Shown piece by piece: positions 18,178 to 27,237 of a stretch of DNA of 64,000 nt; within the stretch, counting starts at the first letter, position 1, and every line of letters begins with the position of its first letter. This DNA comes from Murdochiella massiliensis (GTDB lineage Bacteria; Bacillota; Clostridia; Tissierellales; Peptoniphilaceae). The position numbers and the translations under genes are program-made. Where the stretch lies: positions 124,001-188,000 of the forward strand of contig NZ_FIZW01000001.1 of the NCBI RefSeq assembly GCF_900059565.1, in the 5' to 3' direction. The notes beneath the pieces were generated by a model. That model was not told the origin of the DNA and searched no databases. It saw only the letters and a program-made list of their open reading frames with translations.

Positions 18178-20255
18178 AGTCCCTCCTTCGAAAGGGCGTT
18201 CGGATGATCCGCCACAAATTGGCGGCCGTATGACGTGCGTTCAACAAGACGATCAAAGACAAAGAGCAATCCCGGCAAAACGAAGATGACCATGAGCAGG
18301 GAAAGCGACGCTCCACGAGCCAGAACTTCACCGAGCTCACTGACGATCGTCAGTGAAGACGTCAGATAGAGAACCAGTCCGGAGCAGGTCAAAATCATTG
18401 CGGGAGGAAGCAGCGAGGGGATCGTCTCCCGCGCTGCTAAGCCGAGCGTTTCACGGCGATTGAGCCGCGTACGATGATCACAATAATGTTCCGTATACAG
18501 GATGGCATAATCCACAGTGGAACCAAGCTGTACGGTGGAAATGATGAGAAAGCCAATATAACTTAACGGCGACCCCGTGAAATAGGGAACGGAAAGGTTG
18601 AGCCAGATGGCAATTTCAATGGTCATGACCAGAAGAATGGGCAAAAAGAGTGAGCGGAAGGCGACCGCAATGGTCAAGGCGATGGTCAATACCGCAAGGC
18701 CGTTAACGATGAGATTATCGGAGCGTACCGTTGCGCGCATATCGTCCGTCACCACCGGATAACCCGTCATTTGTATTGTATCGCCATACAGCTCTTTTGC
18801 GATATCGCGGATTTCCGCCACCGTAGCGAAGGCGACATCTCCTTCACGCGCCATGGTTGCATTCAGGATGAAATGACTGTAGTTCGGAGACACAAGAAGA
18901 TCCAGGCCTTTCCTTGAAATTACTTCCTGAGGGATGGCAGCATCGGCCATGGATACATAGGACATGACCGTATCGACCGACCCAATTTTTTCGAGTCTTT
19001 CTTGCAGCTGTTGTTCTTTCTGTAAATCACCTCGCGGCACTAAAAGAGAGATTTGCTGTTGCTGACCAAAGTGCGCATCAATGGCCTGAACATCATGTTC
19101 GGCGGCACTTCCTTTCGGAAAGTTTCCCATGCCATAGACGAAGGAATTGTTCTGTGCCGCTAAAAACGCCGGCACAAGAATAATGGCCACTAGCACGACA
19201 AAGCGATAGCGTCGGCGATAGATCATTTTGCCTACGCGTTGAAAATCCGGCAGCAGTGGACGATGGGCCAAACGATCCAGCGGACGTTGTAGGACGAGAA
19301 TGAGCGCCGGAAGGAAGAGAAGCACGGTTAAAAAGGAGAAGACGATACCTTTTGCCATTACGATGCCCAGGTCGGCGCCAATACGAAATTGCATGAAGAG
19401 TAACGCCAGAAAACCGAAAAAGGTGGTGGCAGCGGAAGAAGCAATTGCAATGGAGGAGCGCACCATGGCGGCCGCCATGGCTTCCTCATTATCCATCCCG
19501 GCGGCACGGTTCATGTTGTAGCGATTGAGCAGGAAGATCGCATAATCCATGGAGACGGCCAGTTGCAGGACACCGGCGACGGCCTGCGTGATGAAGGAGA
19601 CGCTGCCCAAGAGCAGGTTCGTGCCGAGGTTGAGTAATACGCTCACTCCAATGGTCAACAAGAACAGCAACGGTTGCAGCCAGGAAGAGGTGCTGATGAG
19701 CAGAATGGCAAAGACGATAGGAACAATGAACAGGGTGATGGAACGGATTTCGGAATTTACGGCATTTTGTGCACTGGCCAATTCCATCAGCTGACCGGAA
19801 ATCCAGCAATCCTCATTGACCGAACGCAAAAACTGTACCGAATCGCGTGCGTTAACGGTATCCGCGGAAACCTGAAACAGAGCTCGTCCCTCCTTCAGGT
19901 AGGTTTTCACGGTGTGCGGATCCAGTTGTTCCGTCGGCGTGTGAATGTCCGCAATGTCATCCAGCCAAAGCACCTGATCGATGCAGTCGGTCGCTTCCAG
20001 TTTGGCCTTAATTTCGAGCGCATCGCGCACCGAATTCACCGGATAGGAGACACGGGCATTCGGCATGACAAAGGAAAACTCTTTTTTTAGTGTCTGCAAC
20101 GCCTCGGAAGACGGCGCATGGGCGGGAAGATAATCTGCCATATCGTAGTTTACGGGAACCTTTGTTGCCGCAACGGCGGACAGTGCCGTAAGGATGACAA
20201 ACAGCACAAGGACGGCAATACGATGACGTAAAACAAATGCAGCGCTTCGTTTCAT
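18174..20255 (-). CDS. MMPL/RND-family transporter
   Basis: A 693-residue exporter with two membrane blocks of about six helices, each preceded by an extracytoplasmic loop. The N-terminal helix (IAVLVLFVILTALSAVAATKVPVNYDMADYLP), GVLQLAVSMDYAIFLLNRY and STVQLGSTVDYAILYTEHY carry the MMPL Asp-Tyr pairs that relay protons. Family members export lipids, pigments or antimicrobials; the substrate here is unknown. Operon with the secreted partner downstream. Confidence 0.9.
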   Translation of the reverse strand: MKRSAAFVLRHRIAVLVLFVILTALSAVAATKVPVNYDMADYLPAHAPSSEALQTLKKEFSFVMPNARVSYPVNSVRDALEIKAKLEATDCIDQVLWLDDIADIHTPTEQLDPHTVKTYLKEGRALFQVSADTVNARDSVQFLRSVNEDCWISGQLMELASAQNAVNSEIRSITLFIVPIVFAILLISTSSWLQPLLFLLTIGVSVLLNLGTNLLLGSVSFITQAVAGVLQLAVSMDYAIFLLNRYNMNRAAGMDNEEAMAAAMVRSSIAIASSAATTFFGFLALLFMQFRIGADLGIVMAKGIVFSFLTVLLFLPALILVLQRPLDRLAHRPLLPDFQRVGKMIYRRRYRFVVLVAIILVPAFLAAQNNSFVYGMGNFPKGSAAEHDVQAIDAHFGQQQQISLLVPRGDLQKEQQLQERLEKIGSVDTVMSYVSMADAAIPQEVISRKGLDLLVSPNYSHFILNATMAREGDVAFATVAEIRDIAKELYGDTIQMTGYPVVTDDMRATVRSDNLIVNGLAVLTIALTIAVAFRSLFLPILLVMTIEIAIWLNLSVPYFTGSPLSYIGFLIISTVQLGSTVDYAILYTEHYCDHRTRLNRRETLGLAARETIPSLLPPAMILTCSGLVLYLTSSLTIVSELGEVLARGASLSLLMVIFVLPGLLFVFDRLVERTSYGRQFVADHPNALSKEGL

Positions 20256-20430
20256 AAGTACTCCTTACCCTGATTTCTCGCGCGGAGCGAAAGCGAAACA
20301 GGCTTTCTTCGCCTGGTGATCGTGGATTTTTTCTCTTATACTTATGATACGTGATTTTGCCGAAAAGAGTTGAGAAAAATGTGATGATCCCATCATGAAA
20401 GTACCGAAAAGAGAGAAAAGGAGGAAGGAA

Positions 20431-21261
20431 TTGAACGCGATACAACAAAAAGTCGAACATTGTACACAGCAGGTTCGTGCACGTCTGAAGGAGATGCCGC
20501 GCATAGGCATAGTGCTTGGATCCGGTTTGGGTGATCTGGCGGAAGCGATGGATGAACCGGTCTATATTCCTTATGCGGAAATTGATGGCTTCCCGACGTC
20601 AACGGCCCCGGGGCATGTCGGACGTTTCGTTTTTGGCCGTTTTGAAGGCGTTCCTACGGTGATGATGCAGGGACGCATTCACCTTTATGAAGGCTATCCC
20701 GTCTCGGATTGCGTGTTGCCCATCCGTCTGATGGCATCACTGGGAATCGATACGCTGATTTTGACCAATGCTGCAGGTGCAGTCAACAAAACCTATCATG
20801 TAGGCGATTTTTGCCTGTTAAAGGATCATATTTCTTCTTTTGTTCCTTCGCCGCTTCTCGGCGAAAATGTCCGCGATTGGGGCGTACGCTTTCCGGACAT
20901 GAGCGAAGTTTACGATCGCGAGTTGCGTGAACGGATGCGCCGAGCAGGCGAGAAATCCGGCTGCACGCTTCATGACGGTGTATATGTACAATTTACAGGG
21001 CCGGCCTATGAGACGCCGGCGGAAATACGGATGGCGGCCACGCTGGGCGCCGACATGGTCGGGATGTCGACAGTCATCGAAGCCATTGCCGCTCGTCACA
21101 TGGGTGTACGCCTGGTGGGCGTTTCGTTGGCCACCAACCTTGCCGCCGGAGTCGGCACCGAAAAGCTCAGCGAAGAGGAAGTCATTGAAGAAGGAAAAAA
21201 AGCGGCTACACGCTTTCAGGCGATGATTCGCAACTTTGTGGAGGAGTACCATTTATCATAA
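20431..21261 (+). CDS. Purine nucleoside phosphorylase I
   Basis: Trimeric-type PNP that phosphorolyses inosine and guanosine. It has the phosphate-binding IGIVLGSGLGDLAEAM, the HVGRFVFGRFEGVPTVMMQGRIHLYEGY region, LTNAAGAVN and the purine-site TGPAYETPAEIRM / VGMSTVIEAIAARH. I take TTG at 20431 as start: it has AAGGAGG at proper distance and gives 276 residues, close to the family size. The in-frame ATG at 20395 would add 12 basic residues and lacks a ribosome site. Confidence 0.93.
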   Translation: MNAIQQKVEHCTQQVRARLKEMPRIGIVLGSGLGDLAEAMDEPVYIPYAEIDGFPTSTAPGHVGRFVFGRFEGVPTVMMQGRIHLYEGYPVSDCVLPIRLMASLGIDTLILTNAAGAVNKTYHVGDFCLLKDHISSFVPSPLLGENVRDWGVRFPDMSEVYDRELRERMRRAGEKSGCTLHDGVYVQFTGPAYETPAEIRMAATLGADMVGMSTVIEAIAARHMGVRLVGVSLATNLAAGVGTEKLSEEEVIEEGKKAATRFQAMIRNFVEEYHLS

Positions 21262-21290
21262 CAAACCAATGATCTTGTATTCAAAGGAGA

Positions 21291-21385
21291 ATCGTTATAA
21301 AAATACAACGATAAAAATAAAATCATGACAAAGATAATGCAACGATAATGAAATCGTTGCATTATCTTCTTGAATTTGTTACGAT
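21291..21385. promoter_or_regulatory. Inverted-repeat cluster in front of the AlbA_2 gene
   Basis: The hexamer AACGAT (or its complement ATCGTT) occurs at 21291-21296, 21307-21312, 21341-21346 and 21353-21358, with a TACGAT variant at 21380-21385. The middle two belong to a perfect 16-bp inverted repeat, AAGATAATGCAACGAT (21331-21346) and its complement (21353-21368), with a 6-base loop AATGAA. There is no T run after it, so a terminator is unlikely. An autoregulatory operator for the downstream DNA-binding protein is my inference. Confidence 0.7.
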
Positions 21386-21418
21386 AAAAGCGAATTCGAT
21401 ACGGAGGAGGAAGACGCA

Positions 21419-22669
21419 ATGCAAGAATCTAGAGACTTGGAATTCAAAAAGGAAATTAGCAACACTTTCTTAAAAACCGTGAGCGCGTTTTCTAACTTTG
21501 GGACGGGAAAAATCATTTTTGGAATCGATGATGATGGAAAAACGGTGGGGCTTGATGAAATGGAAGATGCGCGCCTGGTGATTGAAAATAAAATCAATGA
21601 CAGCATTGTGCCGAAACCGGATTTTGCAGTGAACACGGATACCAAAAACGGTACGATTACGTTAACGGTTTTTGAAGGACGATATAAACCATATTTATAC
21701 AAGGGAAAGGCCTATCGCAGACAAGACACGTCTTCCGTTGAAGTGGATCAACTGGAATTAAAGCGTTTAACCCTTGAAGGCGATAATTTATATTATGAGG
21801 AGCTGCCCTGTGAAGCAAAACAACTGACATTCGAATATTTTGAGCAGAAAGTAAAACAAAAATTAGGAATAAAAAAATTGACCACGGATATTCTTCGTAC
21901 GTTTGGCTTTTATACGGATGAACGGAAATGGAACCATGCAGCGGCTCTTTTTGCGGATAAAAACACGTTTTCTGGTACCGATATCGTGCGATTTGGCGAG
22001 TCGATCAATATTATTTTTGATCGTGATACGGTATCCGGGCTTTCGGTACTGGAACAGTATGATCGTGCGTTGGCCATGTTCAGCCGACATTACCGATATG
22101 AAGAGATTACCGGAACAGAACGAGTAAAAAAAGAGAAGATACCGGAGACGGCATTTCGTGAAGCGGTTGCGAATGCCTTGGTACATAGAATGTGGGATAT
22201 TAACTCACATATTCGAATCGCCATGTTTCCAGATCGAATTGAATTGACTTCACCGGGCGGTTTGCCAAGAGGCATTACAGCGGAAGAATATCTTCGCGGT
22301 CGCATCTCCAATCTTCGGAATCCCATTGTCGGCAATGTATTTTTTCGCTTGCATTACATCGAAATGTTTGGGACGGGTATTCCGCGCATTTTCGAAGCAT
22401 ATCGAGGCGCAGTCCGGAAACCTGCATTTTCTCTTACGCCGAATAGCGTCACAGTGACATTGCCGGTGCTTTCGGAAGATTATCACGTCAACACAGAGGA
22501 AAAAATCATTTTATCCTGTCTGTCTCATGGCGGTCGTATGGCAAGTCGAGAAATCGCTGAGGCATGTGGATTCAAGAAAGAAAAAGCGCTACGCCTGTTA
22601 AATCGATTACGAGACATGGGCTATGTCAAACGCTCAGGAGCAGGTCGGGCAACAGTATATTTTCTATAA
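21419..22669 (+). CDS. AlbA_2 (Schlafen-type) DNA-binding/ATPase-like regulator
   Basis: A 416-residue protein. The N-terminal AlbA_2 domain (about 1-115) shows DLEFKKEISNTFLKTVSAFSNFGTGKIIFGIDDDG; the middle domain has a GHKL ATPase-like pattern (FREAVANALVHRMWDINSHIRIAMFPDRIELTSPGGLP, MFGTGIPRIFEAY); a C-terminal winged helix (about 360-416) has ASREIAEACGFKKEKALRLLNRLRDMGYV. Such proteins are often labelled RecG-like or transcriptional regulator; no helicase motifs are present. GGAGGAGG precedes the ATG. Codon use is more AT-rich than its neighbours, consistent with acquisition. Confidence 0.82.
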   Translation: MQESRDLEFKKEISNTFLKTVSAFSNFGTGKIIFGIDDDGKTVGLDEMEDARLVIENKINDSIVPKPDFAVNTDTKNGTITLTVFEGRYKPYLYKGKAYRRQDTSSVEVDQLELKRLTLEGDNLYYEELPCEAKQLTFEYFEQKVKQKLGIKKLTTDILRTFGFYTDERKWNHAAALFADKNTFSGTDIVRFGESINIIFDRDTVSGLSVLEQYDRALAMFSRHYRYEEITGTERVKKEKIPETAFREAVANALVHRMWDINSHIRIAMFPDRIELTSPGGLPRGITAEEYLRGRISNLRNPIVGNVFFRLHYIEMFGTGIPRIFEAYRGAVRKPAFSLTPNSVTVTLPVLSEDYHVNTEEKIILSCLSHGGRMASREIAEACGFKKEKALRLLNRLRDMGYVKRSGAGRATVYFL

Positions 22670-22701
22670 AAGACGCTGCTGCAACATATTGAAAATCGAA
22701 A

Positions 22702-22740
22702 GAAAACAAACGAGGAATATGGCATTCCTCGTTTGTTTTC
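22702..22740. terminator. Bidirectional terminator between convergent genes
   Basis: A perfect 17-bp stem: GAAAACAAACGAGGAAT (22702-22718), loop ATGGC, then the exact complement (22724-22740) ending in TTTTC. It serves the AlbA_2 gene and the peptidase gene on the other strand. Confidence 0.92.
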
Positions 22741-22744
22741 CATG

Positions 22745-24388
22745 TTATAGTATTTTCCACGCCTGCTCGATGGCTTCCTCCATCAGAGCAGGCGTTTTTA
22801 TGGTTAAATCTTTCCGATGCACTCGCTCGGTGACATTGTGCAGATCTTTTCCCCAGGGGCCGATATTTAAAACCGGCATGGTATAACGACGGATCGCATC
22901 CAGCGGAATGCAATATCCCTGATTCCAGAACAGGACATTCTGTTCCACGAAAGAAATTGTCGCCGGATCGGCCGTAAACATCGCATAGGACAAATCGCAA
23001 ATCCCGCGGAAATAGTTATCGACGTAGAGAGTTTGATCGAAGTGCGTCGAAACAAAGCGGGACAGTTCGGCAACAAGAGCGTCCGTAGCTTTTCGACTTG
23101 TCAGATCGGCATTATTCACCGGGGGATAGTAGGGCGCGGCCAAGCCGATCAAAAAGCAGGGATCTTCGCTTTGCCAATGGTGAAGATAGGTCTCCATCAG
23201 CTGCAACGCACCTTCCCGAAAATCGAGATCGCCGTTTTTAACTTTCTCCGCAATCGGCGCTTCCAGCGTTGCGAGGTCAACCTTCTGTTCTTGCAACGTT
23301 GTTTTCAACGCCTCTACCGTTAACACCTGTACCGAAAGGGGAGCGGGCTCATCCGGAACAAAGGGAGTTTCCTGCCGATAGGCCAGATAGCTTCCTTTGC
23401 GATCGGCCAACACTTTTGCACCGGCGATGGCCGCTTCCCGACAGAGTGCAGCCAGGATTTCCTGCGGCGTGTGTTCCAGCGTAAGCACATTCAGGTAGCC
23501 GCCGGCAAATTCCGGAAGGGAGACGTTATAGGCTTTTCGCCGGTCACTGAGCCCAAGCCAGGTGGCGCCCGGCGTGGTGGCATTGCCGCGATGCTCCACC
23601 ATGGCCGGCCAAAGCTCCGTTTGCCGAACCAGCGCGCTCATCAGATGAATCGGATTGAGCCCGGCATAGACGTCGCCTAAATGGACGCTTTTTCCCCGCG
23701 TCAGCACAACGGGCATCATCTTTCCGATGCTGCCGTCATGAATCACCCTTGTATCCGGAGAAGGACGATGATGCGGTTCGGCATCGATCATCAGAATGTA
23801 TTGCAAGCCGAACTGCCCTTCCAGCTCCGCAAATAGGGACGAAGCTGCGCGCATACCGGCGGAGCCCGTTTCTTCATCCGGAACGCCGATGACGAGAAGA
23901 CTGCCTTCCGGCGTTTCTCCGGTACTCATCTTTTGCGCCATTTCTTCCAGCAGCGTCAGTTGGATGGCCGCCCCGCCCTTCATATCGCAGGTACCGCGGC
24001 CGAAAATCCAGGTATCTCCCTGTAAATCGGCTCGTACGTCGTCATCGACGGGAATTGCTCCCTTCCGAATAAGAGGCTTTACACCGTCCGGACGATAGGC
24101 AAGAGCCTGCGCATCACCAAATGCGTCCACATCCACCACATCCATGTGATGGATGAGCACGACAGTACGCGTAGTTTTCCCTCGCACCAAACCCCAGGCA
24201 ATTTCGCGATGAAGACGATCATCTGGACAAGGAAAAGTTCCCCATTGTCTCGTGTTTTCCTGAAAATAGGGAAGCGACGAAAAAAACGTGCGATAAAACG
24301 ATAAGGCTAAATTTTCGTCGGGCGTGCCGGTTATGGTAGGCAAGGCCATAAATTCCTTTAACAGCGATTCAATCCGTTTGGAACGCAT
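22745..24388 (-). CDS. RocB-like M20-family metallopeptidase
   Basis: A 547-residue dizinc hydrolase of the M20 superfamily, near in size to Bacillus RocB (arginine utilisation). Metal-site motifs are LIHHMDVVD, GRGTCDMKGG and PDEETGSAG. An insertion around residues 205-330 (EPHHRPSPDTRVIHDGSIGK onward) replaces the usual small lid domain and is characteristic of the RocB branch. The minus-strand start has GAGGAGC before ATG. A peptide or acyl-amino-acid substrate is likely; no rocD/rocF genes are nearby to prove an arginine role. Confidence 0.85.
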   Translation of the reverse strand: MRSKRIESLLKEFMALPTITGTPDENLALSFYRTFFSSLPYFQENTRQWGTFPCPDDRLHREIAWGLVRGKTTRTVVLIHHMDVVDVDAFGDAQALAYRPDGVKPLIRKGAIPVDDDVRADLQGDTWIFGRGTCDMKGGAAIQLTLLEEMAQKMSTGETPEGSLLVIGVPDEETGSAGMRAASSLFAELEGQFGLQYILMIDAEPHHRPSPDTRVIHDGSIGKMMPVVLTRGKSVHLGDVYAGLNPIHLMSALVRQTELWPAMVEHRGNATTPGATWLGLSDRRKAYNVSLPEFAGGYLNVLTLEHTPQEILAALCREAAIAGAKVLADRKGSYLAYRQETPFVPDEPAPLSVQVLTVEALKTTLQEQKVDLATLEAPIAEKVKNGDLDFREGALQLMETYLHHWQSEDPCFLIGLAAPYYPPVNNADLTSRKATDALVAELSRFVSTHFDQTLYVDNYFRGICDLSYAMFTADPATISFVEQNVLFWNQGYCIPLDAIRRYTMPVLNIGPWGKDLHNVTERVHRKDLTIKTPALMEEAIEQAWKIL

Positions 24389-24474
24389 AAAAAGCTCCTC
24401 TCGCCTTTTTTCTAATCATAACATTCGTAGCACGAAAAGAGACACAAACATTTTCCCTTTTCTTCTATTTCCAC

Positions 24475-24480
24475 TATAAT
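24475..24480 (+). promoter_or_regulatory. Probable -10 box of the oadA-oadG transcript
   Basis: A consensus TATAAT about 41 bases before the oadA ATG in the divergent intergenic region. No good -35 is seen at the expected distance, so this is a weak call. Confidence 0.4.
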
Positions 24481-24521
24481 AGAAACAGTGGGTCGCTATC
24501 GATGGACAGAGAGGACAAAAA

Positions 24522-26081
24522 ATGAGCGAAGTGTTTATTCAGGATTTAACGGTTCGGGACGGCAATCAGTCGCTTCTTGCCACACGTATGCAGCGTGAAG
24601 ACATCATCACGTTGGCGGAAGCGCTGGACAAAGTGGGCTTCCATTCGCTGGAAGTTTGGGGCGGCGCAACCTTTGATTCCGCGTTTCGCTTCTTGCATCA
24701 AAGTGCATGGGAGAATCTGCGGGAAATTCGCCAGGCGGCAAAGAATACGAAACTTTCCATGCTGCTGCGCGGACAAAATATCGTCGGTTATCGTCACTAT
24801 GATAACGATACGCTGGATCGCTTCATTCGTTTGACGCTCGAAAACGGCATTGATATCATTCGTTGTTTTGATGCGCTGAACGACACCAACAATCTCAAAA
24901 ACGCGTTTAAGTTTGTGAAAAAACACAACGGCCATCTGCAGGGTGCCATTGCCTATACGGTCAGCCCGGTGCACAACAATGAATATTATGTCAAGCTGGC
25001 CAAAGAGTTCGTCGATATGGGTGCCGACTCCATTTGCATTAAGGATATGGCGGGTATCTGCACACCGCAAAACGCCTACGAACTGGTTTCCGCACTGAAA
25101 GAAGCAGTGGATGTGCCTATTGATTTGCACACCCATACCACCGGCAACGCGACGGCGCTCGTTATGCTCGAAGCGATGAAGGCAGGCGTAGACATTGTGG
25201 ACGGTTGCATTTCCCCCTTCTCCGGCGGAACGTCGCATCTGGCGGATGAGACGCTTCTCGAAGTCGCGAAACTTGCAGGACGCGAGGTAAACATTGATCG
25301 TGAAGCGCTCAGTGAAGCTTATGAAATTGCCGATCGTCTGGCCTCGAAATATATTGCCTCCGGTGATATGCGCGCACGCTCCCTGGTGCCAAACCCCAAA
25401 ATTCTGACCTATCAGGTTCCCGGCGGAATGCTGTCCAATCTTTTAAGCCAACTGGAAGGACAGAAGAAAGGCGATCGCTTTAATGACGTGCTTAAGGAAG
25501 TACCGAATGTACGCAAAGACATGGGCTATCCTCCTCTGGTAACGCCGCTTTCGCAGATGGTTGGTACACAAGCCGTCATGAATGTTCTTTTCGGCGAACC
25601 ATATAAAATGGTGCCGAAAGAAATTAAAGATTATGTCCAGGGCTTTTACGGTCGTTCTCCGGCAGAGAAAAATCCGGAAGTGGTCGCCAAGATTTTGAAA
25701 GGTGTAGAGCCGAAGACGCCGACGGATCCGGATGATCTGCCCTACATTTATGAAGACGAGAAGAAAAAACTGGAAAAAGCGCTTGGTCGCGAAGCAAGTG
25801 AAGAAGAAGTGATCGCATACATTCTCTTCCCGCAACAAGTGGAATCTTTCCTGACGGGTGCATGGAAAGAGGAGGAAGCCGCAGCCAAAGCAAAAGCGGA
25901 AGCGGAAGAGCAAGCCAAACAGGAAAAAGCCGCTGCATCGGCTGCGGCAACACAGGCCGCAACTTCGCCAAGTGTCGGATCCGAAACATTGGAAAAAGTT
26001 GCTGTCATGGCGGTGGCGGCGCATCTCGCTTCCGGCGGTGGAGCGGAATGCTTTGAAATGTTTCTTCCCGAGGGGAGATAG
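24522..26081 (+). CDS. oadA: Oxaloacetate decarboxylase alpha-type carboxyltransferase without biotin domain
   Basis: A 519-residue protein with the HMGL-like TIM barrel (residues 1 to about 270; QDLTVRDGNQSLLATRM, VEVWGGATFDSAFRFL-type motif, CIKDMAGICTP, DLHTHTTGNA) and the PYC_OADA domain (about 290-460). These bind the metal and move carboxyl from oxaloacetate (or pyruvate) to biotin. The usual C-terminal biotinyl domain with an MKM motif is missing. Instead there is an Ala/Lys/Glu coiled stretch and a hydrophobic helix (EKVAVMAVAAHLASGGG). oadG follows, but no beta subunit or biotin carrier gene is adjacent. Confidence 0.88.
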   Translation: MSEVFIQDLTVRDGNQSLLATRMQREDIITLAEALDKVGFHSLEVWGGATFDSAFRFLHQSAWENLREIRQAAKNTKLSMLLRGQNIVGYRHYDNDTLDRFIRLTLENGIDIIRCFDALNDTNNLKNAFKFVKKHNGHLQGAIAYTVSPVHNNEYYVKLAKEFVDMGADSICIKDMAGICTPQNAYELVSALKEAVDVPIDLHTHTTGNATALVMLEAMKAGVDIVDGCISPFSGGTSHLADETLLEVAKLAGREVNIDREALSEAYEIADRLASKYIASGDMRARSLVPNPKILTYQVPGGMLSNLLSQLEGQKKGDRFNDVLKEVPNVRKDMGYPPLVTPLSQMVGTQAVMNVLFGEPYKMVPKEIKDYVQGFYGRSPAEKNPEVVAKILKGVEPKTPTDPDDLPYIYEDEKKKLEKALGREASEEEVIAYILFPQQVESFLTGAWKEEEAAAKAKAEAEEQAKQEKAAASAAATQAATSPSVGSETLEKVAVMAVAAHLASGGGAECFEMFLPEGR

Positions 26082-26101
26082 GATAAAATGACAAAGTCAC
26101 C

Positions 26102-26120
26102 TCACCGGATGCACCGGTGA
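26102..26120 (+). other. Small hairpin between oadA and oadG
   Basis: TCACCGG, loop ATGCA, CCGGTGA: a perfect 7-bp stem in the 116-base gap between oadA and oadG. No T run follows. It may tune mRNA processing; nothing stronger can be said. Confidence 0.45.
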
Positions 26121-26197
26121 ATCGTCGGTTTGGTAGCCATGCGCGAAGAACGGTACATTAACCGGAAACAGCGCAAAAGACAAAGGAAGGACGTATT

Positions 26198-26482
26198 ATG
26201 AATCCATTCGGTTTGGGCGATGCCCTTTTCGTCAGCGTATTTTCAATGCTTATCGTGTTTCTCATTCTGATTTTGCTTACGGCAATTATCAGTGCGCTGA
26301 AATACATCCCGGGCGGCAAGGAAGAAGCGCCGACAAAGCCGGCCAAGAAGGCACCGGCTGCAGCGAAAGCCGCCGCGAAACCGGCGTTGGACGCTCGTAT
26401 GGTCGCCATGCTCACCGCCTCCTGTGTTGCGCAAGAGAGAGCGAAAGGTGATGTCCGCGTACTCTCCTGCCGTGAACTGTAA
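26198..26482 (+). CDS. oadG: Sodium-pump decarboxylase gamma-chain-like protein (OadG)
   Basis: A 94-residue membrane protein. One N-terminal transmembrane helix (FVSVFSMLIVFLILILLTAI) is followed by an Ala/Pro/Lys linker and a C-terminal segment DARMVAMLTASCVAQERAKGDVRVLSCREL, the pattern of OadG/MmdD-like subunits that assemble the membrane decarboxylase. Note that the OadA tail carries a similar VAVMAVAAHLASG helix. The start has AAAGGAAGG upstream. Confidence 0.82.
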   Translation: MNPFGLGDALFVSVFSMLIVFLILILLTAIISALKYIPGGKEEAPTKPAKKAPAAAKAAAKPALDARMVAMLTASCVAQERAKGDVRVLSCREL

Positions 26483-26523
26483 GAGACTGAGTAGAGCGAA
26501 CTGATTCAGAGAAGGAGAAAGCG

Positions 26524-27150
26524 ATGCAGATTATTCCCCCGTCCGTAGAGATCCTGGGCAATCCGGATTCCCGTCAGATGCTGAGCAATATGGAAGCGGC
26601 AGGGCGCGTTTGCTACAAAAGCGAAGCCAATATCAAAGAAAATACGGCGGGACCGTTTCTGCGCCGTTTGGTTCAAAGTGGACATGAGAGCGTGATTGAA
26701 CATGAGAAACTGACGGTGAAGATCATCTGTGACCGCGGCGTTACGCATGAAATCGTGCGTCATCGCATCGCCAGCTACAGCCAAGAAAGTACGCGGTACT
26801 GCAACTACACGAAAGATAAGTTCGGAAACGAACTTACCTTCATTAAACCGCTGTTCTGGGATGAGGGAGACGCCTGCTACACGCTTTGGAAGGAGCAGAT
26901 GGCTTCCATCGAAAAAGGCTATTTTGCTCTTATCGAAGCCGGTGCAACACCGGAAGAGGCGCGAAGCATTCTGCCGAACAGCTTAAAAACGGAAATTGTG
27001 GTAACGATGGATATGCGTGAATGGCGTCATTTCCTGCGTCTGCGTGGCTCCAAAGCGGCGCATCCGCAAATTCGTGAGATCGTTCGTCTTCTGTTGCCGA
27101 AATTCCAAGCCCTTTTGCCGGATCTTTTTGAGGACATTGCGATCGATTGA
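26524..27150 (+). CDS. thyX: Flavin-dependent thymidylate synthase ThyX
   Basis: Makes dTMP from dUMP using FAD and methylene-tetrahydrofolate. The 208-residue product has the ThyX signature RHR-X7-S at Arg79-His80-Arg81 to Ser89 (VRHRIASYSQESTRYCNY) and the dUMP-contact region SLKTEIVVTMDMREWRHFLRLR. It starts 41 bases after oadG with an AAGGAGAAAGCG leader. No thyA is seen in the window. Confidence 0.96.
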   Translation: MQIIPPSVEILGNPDSRQMLSNMEAAGRVCYKSEANIKENTAGPFLRRLVQSGHESVIEHEKLTVKIICDRGVTHEIVRHRIASYSQESTRYCNYTKDKFGNELTFIKPLFWDEGDACYTLWKEQMASIEKGYFALIEAGATPEEARSILPNSLKTEIVVTMDMREWRHFLRLRGSKAAHPQIREIVRLLLPKFQALLPDLFEDIAID

Positions 27151-27237
27151 GCCGCGTCGATGAGAAGGTACCACTTGGTGGTATGCCTGCGCGGCGAAAC
27201 GGAAGCTGTGCAGCGTCTTGATAGGCCAAAAATAAGG

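Noticed and set aside
27169..27183. Hairpin TACCAC-TTG-GTGGTA between thyX and the response regulator
   Set aside because: It is a 6-bp stem with no T run, so too weak to call a terminator.
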